Origin: Sorangium aterium
GTDB taxonomy: Bacteria > Myxococcota_A > Polyangia > Polyangiales > Polyangiaceae
Assembly (NCBI RefSeq): GCF_028368935.1
Contig: NZ_JAQNDK010000002.1
Span: forward strand, 744,001-808,000
Length of the DNA stretch: 64,000 nucleotides
Direction of reading: 5' to 3'
In this document: piece after piece, positions 6,844 through 17,312 of the stretch
Numbering within the stretch: position 1 is the stretch's first letter
Layout: every line of letters begins with the position of its first letter
The notes under the pieces: generated by a model
Database searches by the model: none
What the model was told of the DNA's origin: nothing
The model's input: only the letters and a program-made list of their open reading frames with translations
Program-made: the position numbers and the translations under genes

Positions 6844-8721
6844 ATGCGGTCAGGCAAGTCGGTGCAGGACGACGCGGCGAAGACCTGGACCCTGGCGGGG
6901 AGGTCGATCTCTGCCATTCAGCAGACCGCGACGCTGGGCATCGCGCTCGTCTGGCATCACGCCGGAAAGACGGAGAGACGATTGCTCTCGCCCGACACGC
7001 CGCTTGTCGTGGGGCGCGCCGCGCCTGCCGCGCTCTGCATCGACGATCGTACCCTGTCGCGGGAGCACGCCCGCTTCCTCCTCTCGCGCGGGCGGGTGTG
7101 GGTCGATGACCTGGAATCCAAGAACGGCACGTTCCTCGACGGCCGCCGCGTCTCCCGCGCCGGGATCGCGATAGGGGATGAGGTCGTGCTCGGCAGCGTC
7201 GCGCTGCGGGTGCAGGCGTTCGGCGCCGGGGGCGAGTCGCTCGATCTCGAGGGAGAGGAAAAGCTCTTGCGCCGCGTGGAGGACGAGCTGACGCGCGCCC
7301 GACATTTTCGCCGTCCGTTCGCCCTTCTCCACGTGCGCATGAGCGCGGCGGTGACGGCGGAGGGCTGGATCAACGCCGTGCGCGCGTGTCTTCAGCCCGT
7401 CCATCGCGTGGCGCTCTACGGCACCTGCGCTGCCCACGTGCTGCTGCCCGAGGCCGGCGCCGAGGAGGCGCACCGCGCCGCGCAGGCCATCGCAGCCTCC
7501 TTCGTCGGCAGCGACGCCCGGCTCCTCGTCGGCCTCGCCCTCTACCCGGACGCCGGAAGCACCGCGGACGAGGTCTTCGCGGCCGCGCGCGAGGCTGCCC
7601 GCCACGCCTCGCCCGAGCGCCCGGTGGCGTGCGGCCCGGCCGCGACCTCGGTGCTCGCGCGCGAGGAGCCGGAGGAAGGGGGGATCATCGCCGGCCAGCA
7701 GATGCGCGAGGTCATCGAGACGGTGAGGCGCGTGGGCGCCTCGCGCATCCCGGTCATCCTCCACGGCGAGACGGGGACCGGCAAGGAGGTCGTCGCGCGG
7801 ATGATCCACGAGGGCGGCCCGCGCAAGGGGCGGCGCGTGGTGCGCGTCAACTGCGGGGCGATCCCGAAGGACCTCGTGGAGAGCACCTTGTTCGGCCACG
7901 AGCGCGGGGCGTTCACCGGCGCGCTGCAGCAGCAGAAGGGCGTGTTCGAGGAGGCCGACGGCGGCACGGTGTTCCTGGACGAGATCGGCGAGCTGCCGCC
8001 GCCGGCCCAGGCCGCGCTGCTCCGCGTGCTCGAGTCGGGGTCGTTCAGCCGCGTCGGCTCGAGCCGCGAGATCGAGGTCGACGTGCGCGTCGTCGCGGCG
8101 ACGCACCGGGATCTCGAGGCGATGGCCGCGTCGGGCGCGTTCCGGGCCGATCTGTATTATCGGCTGGGCGGCGTCGTCATCGACATCCCGCCGCTGCGCG
8201 ATCGAAAGGACGAGATCGAGCCGCTCGCGCGGCATTTCCTGCGCGCGGCCAGCGCGGCCAACGGACGACGCGTCGAGGGCATCACCCCCGAGGCGCTCGC
8301 CCTGCTCTGCGCGTACGCGTGGCCTGGCAACGTGCGCGAGCTGCGCAACGTGATCGAGCGCGCGGTGGTGGTGACGCCCGGCGCGCTCGTCGGCCTCGAG
8401 GATCTGCCCCCGCGGGTGCGCGCGGCGGCGGCGCGCGGCGAGTCGGAGCGCCCCGCGGACCGGGGGACGGACGCGGAGCTCGGCCGCGCTCCGACCGACG
8501 TGGCCGTGTTCTGCCCCACGCCGTCCGCCCCGAAGGAGGCGCCCCCCGAGGGCGGGCTGGTCCGGGGGAAGGTGCAGCAGTATGAGGCCAAGCTGCTCCA
8601 GGACATGCTCGAAACCGCGGGCTGGAACCGCACCGAGGCCGCGCGGCGACTGGGGATACCGGTGCGCACGCTGTCCTACCGCATGAAGGTCCTGGGTGTG
8701 AAGCGGCCCTCTCCTCGCTGA
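6844..8721 (+). CDS. FHA-domain sigma-54-dependent transcriptional activator
   Basis: This 625-aa enhancer-binding protein starts with an FHA domain (about residues 35-105; GR at 57-58, SREH at 72-75, NGT at 94-96) that should read phosphothreonine. A degenerate nucleotide-cyclase/GGDEF-like segment follows (about 135-260). Then comes an AAA+ domain (about 280-520) with Walker A GETGTGKE near 308 and an intact GAFTGA loop near 355 for contact with sigma-54. A Fis-type HTH closes the protein (about 578-620). The start at 6844 follows a GGAG; upstream codons translate the hexamer repeat and look non-coding. FHA-linked activators of this kind are typical of myxobacteria and are often paired with Ser/Thr kinases, as here with the next gene. 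Confidence 0.9.
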   Translation: MRSGKSVQDDAAKTWTLAGRSISAIQQTATLGIALVWHHAGKTERRLLSPDTPLVVGRAAPAALCIDDRTLSREHARFLLSRGRVWVDDLESKNGTFLDGRRVSRAGIAIGDEVVLGSVALRVQAFGAGGESLDLEGEEKLLRRVEDELTRARHFRRPFALLHVRMSAAVTAEGWINAVRACLQPVHRVALYGTCAAHVLLPEAGAEEAHRAAQAIAASFVGSDARLLVGLALYPDAGSTADEVFAAAREAARHASPERPVACGPAATSVLAREEPEEGGIIAGQQMREVIETVRRVGASRIPVILHGETGTGKEVVARMIHEGGPRKGRRVVRVNCGAIPKDLVESTLFGHERGAFTGALQQQKGVFEEADGGTVFLDEIGELPPPAQAALLRVLESGSFSRVGSSREIEVDVRVVAATHRDLEAMAASGAFRADLYYRLGGVVIDIPPLRDRKDEIEPLARHFLRAASAANGRRVEGITPEALALLCAYAWPGNVRELRNVIERAVVVTPGALVGLEDLPPRVRAAAARGESERPADRGTDAELGRAPTDVAVFCPTPSAPKEAPPEGGLVRGKVQQYEAKLLQDMLETAGWNRTEAARRLGIPVRTLSYRMKVLGVKRPSPR

Positions 8722-8798
8722 TGCAGGGCTGCTGTCGACGGGCCCCCGCGTCTCGAACCTGAGCAAGCGCGCTGGGAGCTCGCTACACTGCGCTCACC

Positions 8799-10751
8799 AT
8801 GCTGAATCGCACGATCGCGCGGAAGTACGCGCTGAGACGAGAGATCGGACGCGGCGGGATGGGCGTCATCTGGGAGGCGTTCGATCAGGTGCTCCGGCGT
8901 CCCGTGGCGCTCAAGGTGATGACGCCCGAGCATGTCAGCTCCGACCCGGCGCGACGCCGGTTCGAGCGAGAAGCGACGGCGATCGCGCGGCTCCGCAACG
9001 AGCACATCATCCAGATACACGATTACGGTATCGACGAAGATTGCCCTTACATCGTCATGGAGCTGCTCGAAGGGGAGGACCTCGAGGCCAGGCTCACCCG
9101 GGAGCGGCAGCTCTCGCCGTCGGCGACGCTCGCCCTGCTCCGGCAGATCGCCATTGGCCTGCAGGTGGCGAGCTCCGCGGGGATCATCCACCGCGATCTC
9201 AAGCCGGCGAATGTCTTCCTAGCGCGGAAGGAGCCAGGAGAATGCGTGAAGCTCCTCGATTTCGGCGTGGTGTGGACGGTCTTCGAGTCGGACGAGGATC
9301 AGCAGGGATCGTTCGGCAGGGTCGTTGGTACGCCGTCATACATAAGCCCCGAGCAGGTGCGCGCCGTCGTGCCGGATCACCTGAGCGATCTCTGGTCGCT
9401 CGGCGTCATCACCTACAGGGCCCTCACGGGCCGGCTCCCGTTCGCGGCGAGCGGGATCGGGGAGCTGCTCATCAGCATCTGCACCGATCCGTTCCCGCCG
9501 CCGTCGAGCCTCGTGCCCGGTCTGCTGCCCGGCTTCGACCGCTTCTTCGAGCACGCGCTGGCGAAGGACCCGGCGCAGCGGTTCCAGTCCGCGGCCGATT
9601 TCGTGGCGGCGTTCGCGGCGGTGATCGAGGCCAGCGGGGGCCCCGCCAAGATCCTCATCGCCGACGACGAGCCAGACGTGGCGCTCATGATGAAGCTGCT
9701 CTTCCGGCAGAAGATCCGCGACCGGGTCTACGAGTTCATCTTCGCTGACAACGGTGAGAACGCCCTCGACGAGCTCCGGCGCCACCCCGACATCGACGTC
9801 GTCGTCACCGATATCAACATGCCCGTGATGGATGGGCTCACGTTCCTCGGGCGCGTCCCCGAGGTGAGCCCCTTTGCGAGGACGGTGATGATGTCCGCCT
9901 ACGGCGACATGGGGAACATCCGGAGCGCGATGAACCAGGGCGCGTTCGATTTCCTGCTCAAGCCGATCCAGCGGGGCGATCTCGAGGCGACCATCGACAA
10001 GACGATCAAGCACGTCGCGGAGCTGCGGAGGAACGCTCGCTCGGACGAGGAGAACAAGATCCTCCGTCAGTTCACGAGCGCGGCGTTGATCGAGCGGATC
10101 CGGGAGATGGGCCCCGCGATCGCGCTCGCGAGCGAGGCGGTCATGGCCACGGTGGCGTTCATCGACATCTTCCAGTTCACGCCCGTCACCCGGGAGAGGC
10201 TGCCCGGCGAGGCCATGCGGTTGCTCAGGGCGAACTTCGAGGTGATCGTCCCGGAGCTCGTCGCCAAGGGGGGGGTCGTGGACAAGTTCCTCGGCGACGC
10301 GGTGATGACGGTGTTCCAGGGGCCGGATCACCTGTCTCGGGCGCTCAGCGCGTGCGTGGCCGTCCGCGCGCAGATGGCGGCGGTGGCGCGCCGTGCCGGC
10401 GAGGGCTCGCCGTACACGCAGGGGATCTGCATCGGGCTCTCCACGGGGCAGGTCCTCTCCGGCAGCGTCGGATCCCAGGCGTACGGCCGGCTCGACTACA
10501 CGGTGCTCGGCGAGGTGGTCAACGCCGCAGCGCACCTCGCCAGGGCGTCGCGGCCAGGGGAGATCCTCGTTGAAGCGACGGTCCGCGAGGCCGCGCAGCA
10601 GCTCTTCGATTTCGAAGACGTCGGCGCGAGGAGCCTGCTGCCGGGAGCCCCTCCCGTGAGCGTCTTCAACCTGGTGAAGCGCGCTCCGGCCGATTTCGTC
10701 GCAGGTTGCGAGCCGACCATCGGCGTCCACTCGACGACCACCATGCGATGA
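8799..10751 (+). CDS. Ser/Thr kinase - receiver - class III cyclase fusion
   Basis: This 650-aa three-module protein begins with a complete Hanks-type kinase (about 9-270; Lys39, HRDLKPAN with Asp133, DFG Asp154, and an SPE in place of APE). A response-regulator receiver follows (about 284-400; acidic pair 289-290, phospho-acceptor Asp338 in VVTDINMP, Lys388 in FLLKP). The last module is a class III adenylate/guanylate cyclase-like domain (about 445-640; Asp456 and Asp500 in positions of the two metal ligands, DYTVLGEVVNAAAHLA motif). It has no transmembrane segment, so it is cytosolic. It begins 77 bases after the FHA activator and may phosphorylate it. The Asp residue in the receiver suggests input from a separate histidine kinase. 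Confidence 0.9.
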   Translation: MLNRTIARKYALRREIGRGGMGVIWEAFDQVLRRPVALKVMTPEHVSSDPARRRFEREATAIARLRNEHIIQIHDYGIDEDCPYIVMELLEGEDLEARLTRERQLSPSATLALLRQIAIGLQVASSAGIIHRDLKPANVFLARKEPGECVKLLDFGVVWTVFESDEDQQGSFGRVVGTPSYISPEQVRAVVPDHLSDLWSLGVITYRALTGRLPFAASGIGELLISICTDPFPPPSSLVPGLLPGFDRFFEHALAKDPAQRFQSAADFVAAFAAVIEASGGPAKILIADDEPDVALMMKLLFRQKIRDRVYEFIFADNGENALDELRRHPDIDVVVTDINMPVMDGLTFLGRVPEVSPFARTVMMSAYGDMGNIRSAMNQGAFDFLLKPIQRGDLEATIDKTIKHVAELRRNARSDEENKILRQFTSAALIERIREMGPAIALASEAVMATVAFIDIFQFTPVTRERLPGEAMRLLRANFEVIVPELVAKGGVVDKFLGDAVMTVFQGPDHLSRALSACVAVRAQMAAVARRAGEGSPYTQGICIGLSTGQVLSGSVGSQAYGRLDYTVLGEVVNAAAHLARASRPGEILVEATVREAAQQLFDFEDVGARSLLPGAPPVSVFNLVKRAPADFVAGCEPTIGVHSTTTMR

Positions 10752-10784
10752 GGTCGCGCCGCGCCGGCGCCGGCTCGACGCGCC

Positions 10785-13439
10785 TCAGCGCGCCGTGAGG
10801 CGGTGGCGGCCCTGGGGCACGCTCGTCGAGGCCGTGCCGCTGGCCGCGTCGTAGCGCGTCGGCGCGGGCTTGCCGTCGAGGGTGAGCTGCGTGTCCTTCT
10901 GCGAAACGGCGAGGCCGACCTGCGCCGCGCTGGAGAGCACCAGCTCCGCGGCGAGGCCGGGGCCCTCGGGCCAGAGCGACGCGGACACGGGCGAGGCGGC
11001 GAGCAGCAGGGCGCGGCCGCCGAGGCTCAGCGAGGTGCCGGCGTCGATCTGGGCGCGCTCGAGCGCCCTGTGGCGCAGGAGCAGCAGCGCGCTGCGGCCC
11101 TGCAGCTTCGCGGCGGGCACGGCGGGCACGCGAAAAGCGTCGCCCACCTCCACCGGCTGCGCGCCGTCGGAGACCAGCGCGAGATCCTGCGTGTCCTGCT
11201 CCGCCATGGAGACGAGCGCGGCCGAGCCGCTCCCGCCGCTCACCTTGAGCGCCTCGATCGCCGGCTTCGGCTCGCCCGCGGTGAGGTCGCGCGGGTAGAG
11301 CACGGTCAGCCATTGCGTGCTGGAGGCGATGTAGCGCGCCACCGAGAACGGGTGCCGGAAGGTCATGTTCGGGAAGAAGTTGGTGAAGCCGCTTCGATTC
11401 ACCGAGAAGGCGTCGGGTCGTGGGACGTAGACAACGTCGAGCTCGAGATCGCGCTTGCCGTCGTCGGTCCGCGTCGCCCACACCAGCCGGCCCGCCGTGG
11501 GAGCGGACGGAGCGCCGCCGCCAGCGCCCGGAGGCATCGGCTCGCTCGGGGCGAGCCCCGTCGCTGCCCCCGCCGCTGCCAGGTCGCTGGCCATCCGGAC
11601 CTCGCCGCAGACGTCGCCGCAGTCCACCTGTGTGCTGGACGAGGTGGGCCTGGAGGTGGCGTAGTCGGTGCAGATGGCGGGCGCGCCCGGCCGGCAGCCC
11701 AGCCAACCGCTGTAATGAAGGTGGGTGTCGTAATAGTGGAGCATCGGTTGGGCCGAGCCGATGGCCGCGGAGATCATGTGGTCGAAGACGACCACGTAGC
11801 TCCTCCGCGCGAGCGTCGCCGTCCGCCGCGTGGACACGTCGGGCACGTTGACGTAATCGTCGATCGTGACCGTCGAGGAGTCGAGCTCCCCGGTCAGGAA
11901 GGAGGCCTGCAGGATCGCCGGATCGTCCACGGGCCGGGTCAGGTCGCTGAAGATGCCGAGCTGGCGCCACGCGGGCGTCTGGTACGTATCCCGGATCCCC
12001 TTGAAGCTGTCGATGGTGACCAGGTTGTGCGACTCCGGGCTGAAGTTGACCCAGTAGAACAGCGAGGTGTGGGAGCTGCCCGCGGGGTCGTAGTTGCGGC
12101 CGTCGCCCGGATCGATGAGCAGGTATTGCCCCTTCGCGTGCAGGAGGAAGCTCGTCTGATCGGGCTGGCTGTGCGAGGACGGGCGGTACTCGTGCTCGGT
12201 CGTCATCAGCAGGTGAACCGCGTCCGCGCTCCAGCCGGAGCGCAGCGAGGTCATGTCCGAGGTAACGATCGAGGTGTACGCGGGCTCCTTGGGCTCCTGC
12301 GCCCCGGCGCCGGCCCTGGCGATGTCGGGATCGGTATAGAGGATGCTATAGACCGGGTTGTTGACGACGGCCTTGCCCTTCGCGCTGAGCCAGCCATAGA
12401 AGCCCTTCGCGTCGCGGCGCCCCTCTTTGTCGCTGAGCGCGCTGGCGGCGATGCTGCTCAGCTGCAGGGGCTCGCGCCAGCCGGTCTCGAGGGTGGCCGC
12501 GTTGCCGTCCGGCATGGAGAGGGCGCCCCCGTAGCGGAGCATGCGGGCGATGCGGGTGTCATCGCCCCAGACCGCGGGGGTGTTCACCGCGTTGATGTAA
12601 TCACGGCCGTCGCGAGCCCCGCCGGAGAGCCTCTTCATGGCCTGGAGGTAGGGCAGCATCACCGAGAACACGTCGTCCTGGTAGCTCGGGCCCTCGACGT
12701 AGGTGCCGTCCTTGGTCAGGCAGGCTTGCATGTAGGGGCCGTAGGAGCGGAGGGCGACGAGCGAGTCCAGCGGCTCGTCGCCGAAGAGATCGCGCTCGAC
12801 GGTGCAGGCGTGGTCGTGCTCGCCGAGGGCGTAGCTCAGCGTGGCCGCGCCGCTGCCCACGCGATAGCGGAAGTTGGTGACGTACGTCGTGTTGAACTCG
12901 CCGTACACCCCCATCGTCTTTCCGAGCGCGTCCTCCAGCTTGTCGCGGATGGCCGCGTCGTCGTCCGCGCTCAGCGCCGGCTGCACGAGGTCGTAGGCGT
13001 AGGCATAGTTGAGCAGGCTTCCGCCCCAGTACCAGGCGCCAGGCGTCTGGTTCCAGCCGGTGCTGGTGTCGCCCGCCTTCAGCAGCGTATCGCGCGCCGT
13101 CTTCAGCGCGTCGCTGCGCTGCTCGATCACCCAGGAGAGGGCCCCGTACAGCGCGCAGTTGGAGAGCTGGTATTCTTTTACGTCCGTATTCGTGGAGGGG
13201 GCCGCGCACGGGTGGCCCTGCCCCGGCGGGCCCCGGCGGACATCGTCCATCCAGGTCTTGTAAGGGTCCTGGGTGACCCGCTGCCTCAGGGCGGGGATGT
13301 CGTGGCGATCGAAGGCGATGAACGGGTGCTTCCGCTCCTGGATCTGGACGGGGGCGCACGGGGGCGGCTTGGGACAACCTCCGAGGCCCAGCAGCAGGAG
13401 CCACGGCACGAGGACCTTTCCCCCCATTGAACGGAGCAT
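10785..13439 (-). CDS. Heparinase II/III-like polysaccharide-degrading lipoprotein
   Basis: This 884-aa predicted lipoprotein (lipobox LGGC, Cys22) starts at an ATG preceded by AAGGA. An earlier part (about 40-390) looks like the alpha/alpha toroid of heparinase II/III and alginate-lyase relatives, with the family-like segment FDRHDIPALRQRVTQDPYKTW and the helix pair around WNQTPGAWYWGG. The later part (about 430-780) looks like the beta-sandwich heparinase II/III domain, with LRSGW and LLIDPGDGRNYDP. The likely substrate is an acidic polysaccharide such as uronate polymer, but this is not determined. The gene is convergent with the kinase fusion, with a 33-bp gap. The longer frame to 13634 is rejected because it includes a non-coding 11-bp tandem repeat. 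Confidence 0.8.
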   Translation of the reverse strand: MLRSMGGKVLVPWLLLLGLGGCPKPPPCAPVQIQERKHPFIAFDRHDIPALRQRVTQDPYKTWMDDVRRGPPGQGHPCAAPSTNTDVKEYQLSNCALYGALSWVIEQRSDALKTARDTLLKAGDTSTGWNQTPGAWYWGGSLLNYAYAYDLVQPALSADDDAAIRDKLEDALGKTMGVYGEFNTTYVTNFRYRVGSGAATLSYALGEHDHACTVERDLFGDEPLDSLVALRSYGPYMQACLTKDGTYVEGPSYQDDVFSVMLPYLQAMKRLSGGARDGRDYINAVNTPAVWGDDTRIARMLRYGGALSMPDGNAATLETGWREPLQLSSIAASALSDKEGRRDAKGFYGWLSAKGKAVVNNPVYSILYTDPDIARAGAGAQEPKEPAYTSIVTSDMTSLRSGWSADAVHLLMTTEHEYRPSSHSQPDQTSFLLHAKGQYLLIDPGDGRNYDPAGSSHTSLFYWVNFSPESHNLVTIDSFKGIRDTYQTPAWRQLGIFSDLTRPVDDPAILQASFLTGELDSSTVTIDDYVNVPDVSTRRTATLARRSYVVVFDHMISAAIGSAQPMLHYYDTHLHYSGWLGCRPGAPAICTDYATSRPTSSSTQVDCGDVCGEVRMASDLAAAGAATGLAPSEPMPPGAGGGAPSAPTAGRLVWATRTDDGKRDLELDVVYVPRPDAFSVNRSGFTNFFPNMTFRHPFSVARYIASSTQWLTVLYPRDLTAGEPKPAIEALKVSGGSGSAALVSMAEQDTQDLALVSDGAQPVEVGDAFRVPAVPAAKLQGRSALLLLRHRALERAQIDAGTSLSLGGRALLLAASPVSASLWPEGPGLAAELVLSSAAQVGLAVSQKDTQLTLDGKPAPTRYDAASGTASTSVPQGRHRLTAR

Positions 13440-13527
13440 GAGGGTCCTTGTTATCAGCACCGCAATGCGGGCGTCAACGTGGGCCGCCTCGCGGCCACCT
13501 CCGGCGCGAGGTGGCGCAGCGCGCGCA

Positions 13528-13571
13528 TGTTCGGTGCGTGTTCGGTGCGTGCTCGGTGCGTGCTCGGTCGA
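13528..13571. repeat. 11-bp tandem repeat, about four copies
   Basis: Units of TGTTCGGTGCG (13528-13538 and 13539-13549), TGCTCGGTGCG (13550-13560) and a partial fourth copy lie in the 254-bp divergent gap between the heparinase-like gene and the large kinase gene. The unit length is one helical turn, so repeated protein contacts on one DNA face are possible. Nothing else is seen in this gap. Confidence 0.7.
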
Positions 13572-13693
13572 AGGAGCGCCGGCCCGGCGGGGACATGGCT
13601 TTGTCCCGCGGACCGTGGTCCAATCCGCTCCCATGAGCGCCGCCCTCCGCCACTCGCCCCGCAGCCCCGCGGCGCATCGAGGCTAGATCCAGC

Positions 13694-16600
13694 ATGGTCC
13701 TGCCCGGGTACGAGATACAGGCTCAGGTCTACGACAGCACCAACACCCGCGTCTGCCGCGCCCTGCGCAAGGCGGACGGGGAGCCCCTCATCCTCAAGAT
13801 CCTGAAGCCCCTCCGCCCGTCTCCCGAGCGGCTCGCCTGGTTCCAGCGCGAATACGATATGCAGCGCGGGCTCGAGCTGCCCTGCGTCCCGCGGGTCTAT
13901 GGCCTCGGGCTCGAGCTGCAGGGCTGGACCATGGCTATCGAGGACTTCGGCGGGGAGTCGCTGGACAGGCTGCTGCGCCGGGGGACGCCGCCGCTCGCTG
14001 AGGCGCTGGACATCGCCGTCCGCATCGTGGACGCGCTCGGGCAGCTCCACGAGCAGCGCATCATCCACAAGGACATCAACCCCTCGAACATCGTCTGGAG
14101 CGCGGAGCGGGAGCGGCTCGCCATCATCGACTTTGGCATCTCCACCGTGCTGTCGCGGGAGAACCCCGTCCTCAAGAGCCCGGACGTGCTCGACGGGACG
14201 CTCATGTACATCGCCCCCGAGCAGACCGGCCGGACCAACCGGGCGATCGATTACCGCACCGACTTCTACTCGCTCGGCGTCACCCTCTACGAGCTCTTCA
14301 CCGGGGCGCTCCCCTTCCCGGCGCAGGACGCGATGGAGCTCGTGCATTGCCACCTGGCGAGGCTCCCGGCGCCGCCTCACGCGCGGACGAAAGGCGTGCC
14401 GAGGGCGGTGTCGGACGTGGTGATGCGGCTCCTGGAGAAGGCGCCCGAGGCGAGATACCAGAGCACGTACGGCATCAGGGCGGACCTCGCGGCGTGCATC
14501 GCGGCGCTCCGCGACACGGGCGCGGTGGGGGCGATCGACCTCGGGGCGCGCGACGTGCCGGAGCGGTTCCAGATCCCCCAGCGGCTCTACGGCAGGGAGC
14601 GCGAGGTGGAGGCGCTGCTCTCGACCTTCGAGCGGGTCGCGCAGGGCGCGAAGAGCGCCGTCGAGGGGGCGCGAGGCGCGGCCGAGCTGCTGCTCGTCAC
14701 GGGCTCCTCGGGCATCGGCAAGAGCGCGCTCGTGCGCGAGCTGTACGAGCCGATCACGCGGCGGCGGGGGTACTTCATCGGCGGGAAATACGACCAGCTC
14801 CAGCGGGCCACGCCCTACGCGGCCGTGGTGGCGGCGTTCCGGTCGCTGGTGCGGCAGATCCTCGGGGAGAGCCAGGCGCGGCTCGCGGGGTGGCAGGAGG
14901 CGCTGCGCGGCGCGCTCGGCCAGAACGGGCAGGTCATCCTCGACGTGATCCCCGAGGTGGAGGCGATCCTCGGGCCGCAGCCGCCCGCGCCCGAGCTCGG
15001 GCCGACGGAGACGCAGAACCGCTTCAACCTGGTGCTGGAGCGCTTCCTGCGGGTCTTCGCGAAGCGGGAGCACCCGCTCGTGATCTTCCTCGACGACCTG
15101 CAGTGGGCCGACGCGGCCAGCCTGCGGCTGCTCGAGCGGGTGCTCGGGGAGGATCGACCGGCGCACCTCTTCCTGATCGGGGCCTACCGGGACAACGAGG
15201 TGGGGCCGGCTCACCCGCTCACGATGACGCTCGCGGCCATCCGGGCGTACGGGACGGCGGTGCACGAGATCCACCTCGGGCCCCTCGGCCGCGAGCACGT
15301 GGAGGAGCTGCTCGGCCAGGCCATGCACGCGGAGCCGGAGCGGGTCCGCCCGCTGGCGGAGCTCATCCTGCGCAAGACCGAGGGCAACCCGCTGTTCGTG
15401 AGCGAGCTCCTGAAGGCGGTGCACAAGGAAGGCTTCATCGCCTTCGACCGGCAGCGGGGGCGGTGGCAATGGGATCTCGGCCGGATCGAGGCGAAGGGCG
15501 TCACCGACGGCATCATCGATCTCATGATCGGCAAGATCCGCAGCTTGCCGGCCGCGACCCAGCAGGCGCTCAGCCTCGGCGCCTGCATGGGCAGCGAGAT
15601 CGATCTGCGCGCGCTCTCGCTGGTGGCGGGCAGATCCGAGGAGGCGCTGTCCCAGCCGCTGTTCGCGGCGGCGCTGGAGGGGCTCCTGCTGCCGGCCTCC
15701 GAGCTCGAGGTGGTCCAGGACTCGACGAATCCCTCGCTGCTCGTGCGGCATTACCGGTTCCTGCACGACCGGGTGCAGCAGGCGGCGTATGCGCTCGTCG
15801 AGGAGGCGGAGCGGCCCGCGGTGCACCTCAGGATCGGGCGGCTGCTCCTCTCGAAGATCAGCGGGCCGGAGCGGGCCGAGCGGATCTTCCAGCTCGCGAC
15901 GCACCTGAACCAGGGGCGGGGCCTCGTCACGGATCCGGTCGAGCGGCTCGAGATCGCCCGGCTGAACCTGGAGGCCGGGAAGCGGGCGAAGAGCTCCACC
16001 GCCTACGCCGCGGCGCGGGAGTACCTCGCCGCGGGGCTCGCGCTCCTGCCCGAGGGCTCCTGGGGAGAGCACCACGATCTCACCGCGGATCTCCACCGCG
16101 AGCTCGCGGAGGCCGAGGGGCTCAACGGCAACCATGCGCGCGCCGAGGCGCTCGCCCGGGTGCTGCTCGATCAGGCGCGGACGCCGCTCGAGCAGGCCGG
16201 CGTGTACGACGCGCTGGTCAGCCATTGCACCATGGTCGGGCGGTACGCGGAGGCCATCGACGAGGCCCGGCGCGGGCTCGCCCTGCTCGGCATCGACCTG
16301 CCCGAGCGGGATCTCGGCGCGGCGCTCGAGGCGGAGCTCGCGGACGTCGACCGCCGGCTCGGCGATCGCCCGCTCGAGTCGCTGCTGGAGGCGCCCGCCG
16401 TGGAGGATCCCGCCGGCAAGGCCGCGCTCAAGCTGCTCTCGAACGTGCTCTCGGCGACGTTCTACGTGGACCGGCAGCTCTACGGGCTCACCGTCACGAA
16501 GTCGGTCGGCCTGAGCCTCCAGTACGGGCTCGCCCCCGGCGCCTGCTCGATCTTCGCGTTCTTCGGGATCGTGCTCTCGGGGTTCCGTGGCCAGCCGGTC

Positions 16601-17309
16601 GCGGGCTACGAGATGGGGGTGCTCGCGGTGCGGCTCGGCGAGCGGTTCAACAGCCCCGGCGACGTCTGCAACAGCTGCTTCGCCCTCGGCAACTTCCTTT
16701 TACCGTGGGTGAAGCCCCTGCCGGCGGCCCAGGCGGTCAACGACGCTGGATACAAGGCGGGGCTCGAGGCCGGGGAGCTGCGGTACGCGGGCTATATTCT
16801 CATCTACAAGCTGTTCAACCAGCTGTATGAGGGCAGGCCCCTCGCGCAGGTGCTCGCGGATCTGCCGGAGTTTCTGCACTTCAACCAGAAGAGCAAGAAC
16901 CAGATCGCGATCGACATCATCCGCGGGCTGGAGCTCGCGCTCGCGGACCTCTCGGGCAGGGCCGGGGGCGCCGCGCCGGATCCCGCCGCCGAGGCCGACT
17001 ACCTGGCCGCGTGCGAGGCGAACCAGAGCGTGATGGCGCTCTGTTACCATCACATCCTGAAGACGCAGACGCTGTACCTGCACGGCGATCTGGCGGGGGC
17101 GCGCGCCGCGGCGACGAGGGCCGAGGCGCTCATCTCGGCGGTCACCGGCAACGTGGCGTCGGCGGAGCACCAGTTTCATCACGCGCTCTGCCTCGCGGCG
17201 CTGGCCGACGGCGCCGGGGCGGACGAGCGGAGGGACTTCCAGGAGGCCGCCGCGGCGAGGCGGGATCAGCTGGGGCGCTGGGCGGAGGTCTGCCCCGAGA
17301 CGTTCTCAC
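13694..17309 (+). CDS. Ser/Thr kinase/AAA ATPase part of a frameshifted trifunctional kinase
   Basis: The first of two pieces of what should be one protein of roughly 1,780 residues. A kinase domain (about 5-275) has Lys35, HKD Asp127, DFG Asp146 and APE. It is followed by an orphan-type AAA ATPase (about 297-680) with Walker A GSSGIGKS at 337-344 and Walker B IFLDDLQWAD near 464-473, then a long TPR-like helical array to about 1200. Near 17300 the coding frame changes. The original frame stays open by chance to 19135 but encodes Arg/Gly/Ala-rich nonsense after this point. The true continuation (GAF and histidine kinase) is in another frame from 17310. The start ATG is at the beginning of the kinase domain. 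Confidence 0.8.
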
Positions 17310-17312
17310 ATG
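17298..17312 (+). other. Frameshift site inside the trifunctional kinase
   Basis: Up to ACG TTC TCA the upstream frame reads ETFS. Two bases appear to be missing, and the family-like sequence resumes as MHALVGAELARL in the frame of 17310. Restoring two bases would give ETFS-H-MHALVG. This is either a sequencing error, a real lesion, or a natural split that uses the ATG at 17310. The sequence is not an obvious slippery heptamer. Confidence 0.7.

Noticed and set aside
17298-17312. Programmed ribosomal frameshift
   Set aside because: No slippery heptamer or downstream pseudoknot is evident; a two-base loss or error is the simpler reading.
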